Both the position numbers and the translations under genes were made by a program. Below are positions 59,188 through 64,000 of a stretch of DNA of 64,000 nt, in pieces. Every line of letters starts with the position of its first letter. The first letter of the stretch is position 1. Below the pieces are notes generated by a model that searched no databases, was not told where the DNA came from, and saw only the letters and a list, made by a program, of their open reading frames with translations. The stretch comes from Mesorhizobium sp. CA8. Lineage in GTDB: Bacteria; Pseudomonadota; Alphaproteobacteria; Rhizobiales; Rhizobiaceae. The DNA lies in the NCBI RefSeq assembly GCF_020164955.1, contig NZ_JAIUHG010000008.1, positions 162,451 through 226,450 on the forward strand, in the 5' to 3' direction.

Positions 59188-61482
59188 TCAGATCAATTTC
59201 TCCAGCGTGATCGGCAGATCGCGCACTCTTTTTCCCGTCGCGTGGAAGACAGCGTTGGCAATCGCCGGCGCGATGCCGACGATTGCCAGTTCGCCCACGC
59301 CCTTGCCCCCAAGGGCGGAGGAGTGCGGGTCGGGGATGCCGACCGATATGGTCTGGATGTCGGGAATGTCGGCGTTGGTAGGCAGCATGTAGTCCGCGAA
59401 ATTGCCGTTGACGATGCGGCCGTGGCGGCGGTCGACGATACCTTCCTCCAGCAGCGCCTGGCCGATGCCCATGATGATGCCGCCCTTCCACTGGCTCTCC
59501 GCCAGCTTGGGGTTATAGAGCCGGCCGGAATCGAGCGCCGACACCACGCGCGACACGCGCACCGTCCCGAAATCCTCGTCGACGCGAACCTCGACGAAAT
59601 GCGCGCACCAGGAATAGCGCGAATAGTCGCCCTCGGTGTGCGGGATCGACATGGCTACCGTGGTGTAGTTCTTGTAGCGCTCCTCCGGCGTCGTGCTGGC
59701 CGGCAGCGTGTCGCCCTTGGTCTCGATGTGGTCGCGGCCGACGGCGCTCATGAGTTCGCCGATCGACAAGTCCGGTCCTTCGCCGCGTGGCGATGCGATG
59801 CGGCCGTCCCGCACGACGAGCGTATTCGCCTGCAGCTTCTGGAAGGGCGAGCGCGGGTCGGAGAGCGCCAGCCCGATCAGCTCGTCCAGCGCTTGGCCGG
59901 CCGCCTTATGGACAGCGCCGGTCATGACGCCGGCAAGCCGTGAGCCGCCGGTAACGCCGGCGCGGGCGAAATGCGAGTCGCCGAGCTTCACAGTGACATT
60001 CTCCACCGGCACGCCGAGCGTTTCGGCGGCGGTCTGCGCCAGGATCGTGTAGGTGCCCTGGCCCATGTCGATGGAGGAGCTTTCGACCACGACCGAACCG
60101 TCGGCGAGTATCTTCACCACCGCCTCGCCATGGGCGCGCCGCACCGGATAGGTGCCGGCGGCAACGCCCCAGCCGATGAACTGATGGCCGTCGCGCATCG
60201 AGCGCGGCGCGGGCGAGCGCTTCGCCCAGCCGAAGGCCTCGGCTCCGGCGGCAAAGGCTTCGCGCAACTGGCGCGTCGACCACGCCTTCCTCGCATGCGG
60301 ATCCCGTTCGGCATAGTTGATTAGCCGGATCTCCAGCGGATCCAGCCCAAGCTCATGGGCGAGCTCGTCGATGGCGCATTCGATGCCGAAAGCGCTCGGG
60401 TTCTCGCCCGGCGCGCGCTTTGCCCCCGGCACCACCGTGTTCACCCGCACCACATTCTGCTTCGAGGAGAAGTTGGGCGTGGCATACATGATCGAGGTGA
60501 CGGAACCGAGCGGCTCGACCCACATGCCGTCCACAGCCGTCTCGTTGACGCCGCGGTGCACGATGGACTGGATCTTGCCATCCCTTTCGGCGCCGATCGC
60601 AACGGTCTGACGCGTCGCGGCGCGGCCGCCATAAGACGTAAAATTCTGCGGGCGGTTGAGCACCAGCTTCACCGGCCGGTCGAGCATCTTGGCGGCAGCC
60701 GCCGCCACCGCGCTGTGCGCCAGGGCCAGCGCCTTGGAACCGAAGCCGCCGCCGATATAGGGCGAGACCAGCCGCACATTCTCGAACGGGATCGAAAACC
60801 ACTCGGCATAGGTGCGCGCCATGCCGTCCAGCCACTGGCTGGGTTCCCAGATGGTCAGCTCGTCGCCTTCCCAGCGCGCGATCAGCCCATGCGGCTCCAT
60901 CGCGGCTTGGAATTCGCGCGGCGTGTTGTAGGCCGCGCAGATGCGCACAGGCGCTTCGGCGAAGGCGGCTTCAGCGTCGCCCCATTCCTTGGTCATGGCG
61001 TCGATCGGGATGCCGTCGCCCGCCTTGCCGTCGCTCAGGTCGACGATGGCCGGCGTCTCGTCATACCACACCTTGACCAGCGCCGCGGCGGCGACCGCCT
61101 GCTCGAATGTCTCGGCCACCACCGCCGCGACATGCTGGCCGGAAAAGGTGACCTCGCGCACGAGCGGCGCATAGGTCGGCTGCGACGGCGGGTTGCCGAG
61201 CCAGTCCGATGCGCCCCTCAATTCCATGATGGTGTAGGGCGTCAGCACGGCGAGCACGCCGGGCGCGGTCTCGGCCGCGCGGGCGTCGATCGCCGTCACC
61301 TTGCCGGCGGCAATCGTTGCGCCGACCAGCACCGCATGCGTCAGCCCCTCGAGCTGCTGCTCGAAGGCATATTTCGCTGCGCCCGTGATCTTGGCCGGGC
61401 CGTCGACGCGCGACAGGCGTCCGCCGACCGCTTCGAGGCGCGCGCTGTCGGACGCGGCGTGTTTCATGTCATGAACGGTCAT
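59188..61482 (-). CDS. Molybdenum hydroxylase large subunit (aldehyde oxidase/PaoC-like)
   Basis: A 764-residue Mo-pterin-binding subunit of the xanthine/aldehyde oxidase family. An N-terminal domain (about 20-150: RLSRVDGPAKITGAAKYAFE) is followed by Mo-binding domains with GGGFGSKA, QGTYTILAQTAAETLG and the catalytic Glu in GGKGVGELAIVG near residue 725. It works with the FAD and [2Fe-2S] subunits encoded just upstream to oxidise an aldehyde or heterocycle. The start at 61482 overlaps the FAD-subunit stop (ATGA). Confidence 0.94.
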   Translation of the reverse strand: MTVHDMKHAASDSARLEAVGGRLSRVDGPAKITGAAKYAFEQQLEGLTHAVLVGATIAAGKVTAIDARAAETAPGVLAVLTPYTIMELRGASDWLGNPPSQPTYAPLVREVTFSGQHVAAVVAETFEQAVAAAALVKVWYDETPAIVDLSDGKAGDGIPIDAMTKEWGDAEAAFAEAPVRICAAYNTPREFQAAMEPHGLIARWEGDELTIWEPSQWLDGMARTYAEWFSIPFENVRLVSPYIGGGFGSKALALAHSAVAAAAAKMLDRPVKLVLNRPQNFTSYGGRAATRQTVAIGAERDGKIQSIVHRGVNETAVDGMWVEPLGSVTSIMYATPNFSSKQNVVRVNTVVPGAKRAPGENPSAFGIECAIDELAHELGLDPLEIRLINYAERDPHARKAWSTRQLREAFAAGAEAFGWAKRSPAPRSMRDGHQFIGWGVAAGTYPVRRAHGEAVVKILADGSVVVESSSIDMGQGTYTILAQTAAETLGVPVENVTVKLGDSHFARAGVTGGSRLAGVMTGAVHKAAGQALDELIGLALSDPRSPFQKLQANTLVVRDGRIASPRGEGPDLSIGELMSAVGRDHIETKGDTLPASTTPEERYKNYTTVAMSIPHTEGDYSRYSWCAHFVEVRVDEDFGTVRVSRVVSALDSGRLYNPKLAESQWKGGIIMGIGQALLEEGIVDRRHGRIVNGNFADYMLPTNADIPDIQTISVGIPDPHSSALGGKGVGELAIVGIAPAIANAVFHATGKRVRDLPITLEKLI

Positions 61483-62462
61483 GCCGTTTCTCCCAATTTG
61501 AGGATGGCGCGCGCGATCACGCGCGGCGCCAATGCGATCTTGTAGTGGTTGGCGCCATGGTCGACCGCGCCTTCCATGGCGAGCTCGCTCGCCTCGCGGA
61601 TCGTCGCTTCGTCGAGCGCTTTGCCCTTCAGCGCGTCCTCGACGGCGCGCGCCCGCCACGGCTTCGTCGCGACGCCGCCGAGCGCGACGCGGATGTCGCG
61701 GATGGTGCGGCCATCGCCTTCGAGCTCCAGCCCGACCGCGGCGCTGGCCGCGGCGAATTCATAGGACTGGCGGTCGCGCACCTTCATGTAGGTCGAGCGT
61801 CTGGCTGCGGCCGAGCCGGGAATCTCGATTGCCGTGATCACCTCCCCCGGACGGATGTCGTGCTCCTGCTCGGCTGTCGCGCCAGGAGCCAGGAAGAAGT
61901 CTTCGACTTTGAGCTTGCGCTCGCCGAGATCGACCTCGGCGTCGAAGGCGACGAGCGCTACGGCGAGATCGCCAGGATAGGTAGCGATGCAGGCCTCGCT
62001 CACGCCAAGCACGGCATGGCCGCGCGTCACGCCGCCGATCGCCGAGCAGCCGCTGCCCGGCTCGCGCTTGTTGCAGGCCGGGAAGTTGGCGGGATCACGG
62101 AAATAGGGACAGCGCGTGCGCTGCATCAGGTTGCCGCCGATCGTCGCCATGTTGCGCAGCTGCGCCGACGCCGCCTGCCAGAGCGCTTCCGAGACGGCGG
62201 GGAAGAAGCTCTTCACCTCGGCATTGTCGGCGACATGGCTCATCTTCGCCAGCGCGCCGATCAAAGCGCGGTCGGCGCTCGCATCGATGGCGTTGAGCCC
62301 TTCGATATGGCTGATGTCGATGACGGTGGCGGGTTCCGCGACGCCGCATTTGGCGAGGTCGACCAGTGTCGTGCCGCCGGCCAGCAGCATGGCGCCGGGA
62401 AGGGCGGCCGCGTTGCGGGCGGCCTCTATATTGTCGGCGCGGAAGTAGGAAAAATCTCTCAT
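61479..62462 (-). CDS. Molybdenum hydroxylase FAD subunit (PaoB-like)
   Basis: A 327-residue FAD-binding subunit: LLAGGTTLVDLAK (FAD motif), LRNMATIGGNLMQRTRCPYF with a Cys-rich insertion (CPYFRDPANFPACNKREPGSG), as in PaoB, which binds an extra [4Fe-4S] cluster there. The C-terminal domain follows from about 220. The start at 62462 overlaps the [2Fe-2S]-subunit stop. Confidence 0.94.
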   Translation of the reverse strand: MRDFSYFRADNIEAARNAAALPGAMLLAGGTTLVDLAKCGVAEPATVIDISHIEGLNAIDASADRALIGALAKMSHVADNAEVKSFFPAVSEALWQAASAQLRNMATIGGNLMQRTRCPYFRDPANFPACNKREPGSGCSAIGGVTRGHAVLGVSEACIATYPGDLAVALVAFDAEVDLGERKLKVEDFFLAPGATAEQEHDIRPGEVITAIEIPGSAAARRSTYMKVRDRQSYEFAAASAAVGLELEGDGRTIRDIRVALGGVATKPWRARAVEDALKGKALDEATIREASELAMEGAVDHGANHYKIALAPRVIARAILKLGETA

Positions 62463-63016
62463 GAGCGCAGCTCCTGTGCGGCCTGGCGGACGGCGGCGAC
62501 GATGTTCGGATAGGCGCCGCAGCGACAAAGATTGCCAGCCATGTATTCGCGGATCTCCTCGTCTGAGCCGGCATGGCCCTCGCGGATGCAGGCTACCGCC
62601 GACATGATCTGCCCCGGCGTGCAATAACCGCACTGGAAGGCGTCGTGTTCGAGGAAGGCGGCCTGCACGGCGTGCAGCGTGCCGTCCTCGTCAGCGAGCC
62701 CCTCGATGGTGGTGATCGAGCGGCCCTCGACCTGCGCGGCCATGGTCAGGCAGGCGAGTACCCGTTCACCGTCGACATGCACTGTGCAGGCGCCGCACTG
62801 GCCCTGGTCGCAGCCTTTCTTGGTGCCGGTGAGGTGGAGCCGCTCGCGTAGCGCGTCGAGCAGCGTCACGCGCGGCTCGATGTCGAGCGCGTGGGTCTGG
62901 CCGTTGATGGTGAGGTGGAGAGAAAGCGTAGTGGGGCTAGGGGTTGAACCGTTGGCGGCAAGACCGTTCCTGAAGTGGCCGTCTTCGGGAGGGTCGATGA
63001 TGATCTGGCTGGTCAT
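62459..63016 (-). CDS. Molybdenum hydroxylase [2Fe-2S] subunit
   Basis: A 185-residue subunit with two clusters: the plant-type motif GCDQGQCGACTVHVDGERVLAC (positions about 69-90, four Cys) and the second, CGYCTPGQ ... CRCGAYPNI. It passes electrons from the Mo site to FAD. No Tat signal is visible at its N-terminus, unlike PaoA of E. coli, so a cytoplasmic enzyme is suggested. It is the first gene of the operon and divergent from a TetR gene. Confidence 0.94.
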   Translation of the reverse strand: MTSQIIIDPPEDGHFRNGLAANGSTPSPTTLSLHLTINGQTHALDIEPRVTLLDALRERLHLTGTKKGCDQGQCGACTVHVDGERVLACLTMAAQVEGRSITTIEGLADEDGTLHAVQAAFLEHDAFQCGYCTPGQIMSAVACIREGHAGSDEEIREYMAGNLCRCGAYPNIVAAVRQAAQELRS

Positions 63017-63120
63017 GGGGCGTCGGGCTCCGATTGCTGGACGCTAGGGATGGAAATGGGACTTGGCGGGGGAGGGGCAAGGGCAAACGTTTGACGAGGG
63101 CGCCGTCGGCGGAGAGCCTG

Positions 63121-63143
63121 ATCTCCCCCGCAAGAGGGGAGAT
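63121..63143. repeat. Mesorhizobium-type palindromic repeat, short copy
   Basis: ATCTCCCC (63121-63128)/GGGGAGAT (63136-63143) around a short loop; a relative of 43790-43836, in the leader of the molybdenum hydroxylase operon. Confidence 0.6.
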
Positions 63144-63241
63144 TGGCAGCTCCCGCGCCCTGCTCCAGCGGCCAGGGTGCGCTTCCAATCCTTCTCCACG
63201 TGACACGCCGCTTCCCTGGTTATATGATAAAGGCGCTCCAC

Positions 63242-63265
63242 TAAAGCGGAGGTCCCTCCGTTTAT
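63242..63265. promoter_or_regulatory. Candidate TetR operator between divergent genes
   Basis: AAAGCGGAGG-TC-CCTCCGTTTA: arms of about 10 bases with one mismatch, 22 bases before the TetR ATG, in the shared region with the hydroxylase operon. Confidence 0.65.
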
Positions 63266-63286
63266 TTAACTGGGGTCTGGCCAGCC

Positions 63287-63934
63287 ATGGTTCAACCCCC
63301 CCATATTGCTTTGGTGGAGAAAAAGGTGCCCGGGCAGGAAATGACTGAAGCGACGCGAGACGCGCCAGTGCAAAGGCCGCTGCGCGCCGATGCGCAGCGC
63401 AACCGCGACAAGCTTGTCGAGGTGGCGGCACAGATGTTTGCGAGCGACGGCGTCGACGCTTCGCTGGAGGAGATCGCCAGGCGGGCAGGGGTCGGCATCG
63501 GTACGCTCTACCGCCATTTCCCGACCCGCGAGCATCTGGTCGAGGTGGTTTACCGCCGTGAGGTGGAAGGGCTCTGCCACGCCGCCGGGGAACTGGCTCA
63601 GCTGCATCCGGCCGATGTCGCGCTCGAACTCTGGATGCAGCGCTTCGTCCACTACATCGCCACCAAACGCGGCCTCGCCACCAGCTTGCGGATTCTGCTT
63701 ACCACGAATTCGACGCTGTTCTCCGACACGTCCGGTCGTGTCTCAGGCGCGATGCGAGGCCTGATCGAGGCCGCAGCCGCCTCGGGCAAAATCCGCGCCG
63801 ACGTCGACGCCTCCGATGTGATGCATGCGCTGGGCGGCATCTACTCGGCGCCGAACACGCCCGACTGGCGCGAGCGGTCGGGGCGTCTGGTGAAGCTGCT
63901 GATGGACGGGTTGCGCTTCGGGGCGAGGGGTTGA
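63287..63934 (+). CDS. TetR-family transcriptional regulator
   Basis: A 215-residue TetR protein (or about 197 from ATG 63341). The helix-turn-helix (residues 38-85) reads RDKLVEVAAQMFASDGVDAS, EEIARRAGVGIGTLYRHFPT. The ligand domain follows. It is divergent from the molybdenum hydroxylase operon, with a palindrome in the 270 bases between them, so local control is likely. The start is uncertain because three candidate starts lack a clear best ribosome site. The window ends 66 bases after the stop with no further gene seen. Confidence 0.92.
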   Translation: MVQPPHIALVEKKVPGQEMTEATRDAPVQRPLRADAQRNRDKLVEVAAQMFASDGVDASLEEIARRAGVGIGTLYRHFPTREHLVEVVYRREVEGLCHAAGELAQLHPADVALELWMQRFVHYIATKRGLATSLRILLTTNSTLFSDTSGRVSGAMRGLIEAAAASGKIRADVDASDVMHALGGIYSAPNTPDWRERSGRLVKLLMDGLRFGARG

Positions 63935-64000
63935 GGCTGCCATCCAACGGCTCCCCGACTGGCATTCACCAACCCACGGCCTACATGGTCGGCATCACCC

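Noticed and set aside
60355..61545. Plus-strand open frame of 396 codons inside the molybdenum hydroxylase region
   Set aside because: Antisense to a well-supported family gene, without motifs or ribosome site.
1..64000. Transposases, integrases, tRNA or rRNA genes
   Set aside because: Looked for because of the phage-like repressor and pseudogenes; no sequence supporting any of these was seen.

Overview
The window is a 64 kb piece of GC-rich alphaproteobacterial chromosome, most like a Mesorhizobium or close Rhizobiales relative. The evidence is the gene content (a PrsDE/ExsH-like exopolysaccharide glycanase export set, a SyrA/ExoX-like protein, DUF1127, DUF1236, DUF982, DUF2934 and DUF6456 proteins, a GcrA-like regulator), a GTTC-N7-GTTC LexA box in front of dinB, many GGAAC-N16/17-nGTT promoters of the EcfG (general stress response) type, and intergenic hairpin repeats of the kind common in Mesorhizobium. 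No tRNA, rRNA, IS element, CRISPR array or complete prophage was found.

Layout. 0-7 kb: the end of an EamA exporter, a BTAD-type regulator fused to an alpha/beta-hydrolase, a coupled operon (OsmC, flavin monooxygenase-like, FAD oxidoreductase, MaoC), then DUF1127 and Cys-rich small proteins. 7-11.5 kb: a polyamine-type ABC importer (four overlapping genes) and a frameshifted RidA-like gene. 11.5-16.2 kb: type I secretion adaptor and ABC protein with a secreted RTX-GH16 glycanase. 16-21 kb: AHSA1-like protein, an SDR without the YxxxK motif, dinB and a cupin. 21-25 kb: two divergent TadG-like proteins and two TadE-like proteins. 25-33 kb: small secreted or stress proteins, a J-domain protein, cytochrome b561 and three DUF1236 proteins. 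33-37.4 kb: several frameshifted or truncated genes. 37.5-40.4 kb: a LexA-like (XRE/S24) repressor divergent from a small operon and followed by GcrA-like and DUF6456 genes. 40.5-49 kb: DUF763, three tandem Tyr/His-rich secreted proteins, a cupin, an OafA-type acyltransferase and small ORFs. 49-55 kb: a LysR/MFS divergent pair, small stress proteins and an NfeD-slipin operon. 55-64 kb: AraC and LuxR regulators, an Omp25/31-like porin, and a three-subunit molybdenum hydroxylase operon divergent from a TetR gene.

Two regulatory networks can be read from the DNA. First, twelve GGAAC-N16/17-nGTT promoters stand before small, mostly secreted proteins and the glycanase, suggesting that much of the window is an EcfG-controlled envelope-stress gene set. 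Second, a 17-bp operator (TTCGTACATAAAGTACG) lies between the -35 and -10 boxes of two promoters 3 kb apart, one beside the XRE/S24 repressor gene and one before an unrelated 114-residue gene, suggesting a compact repressor-controlled switch that also includes GcrA-like and DUF6456 genes. This switch is the best candidate for an undescribed system in the window.
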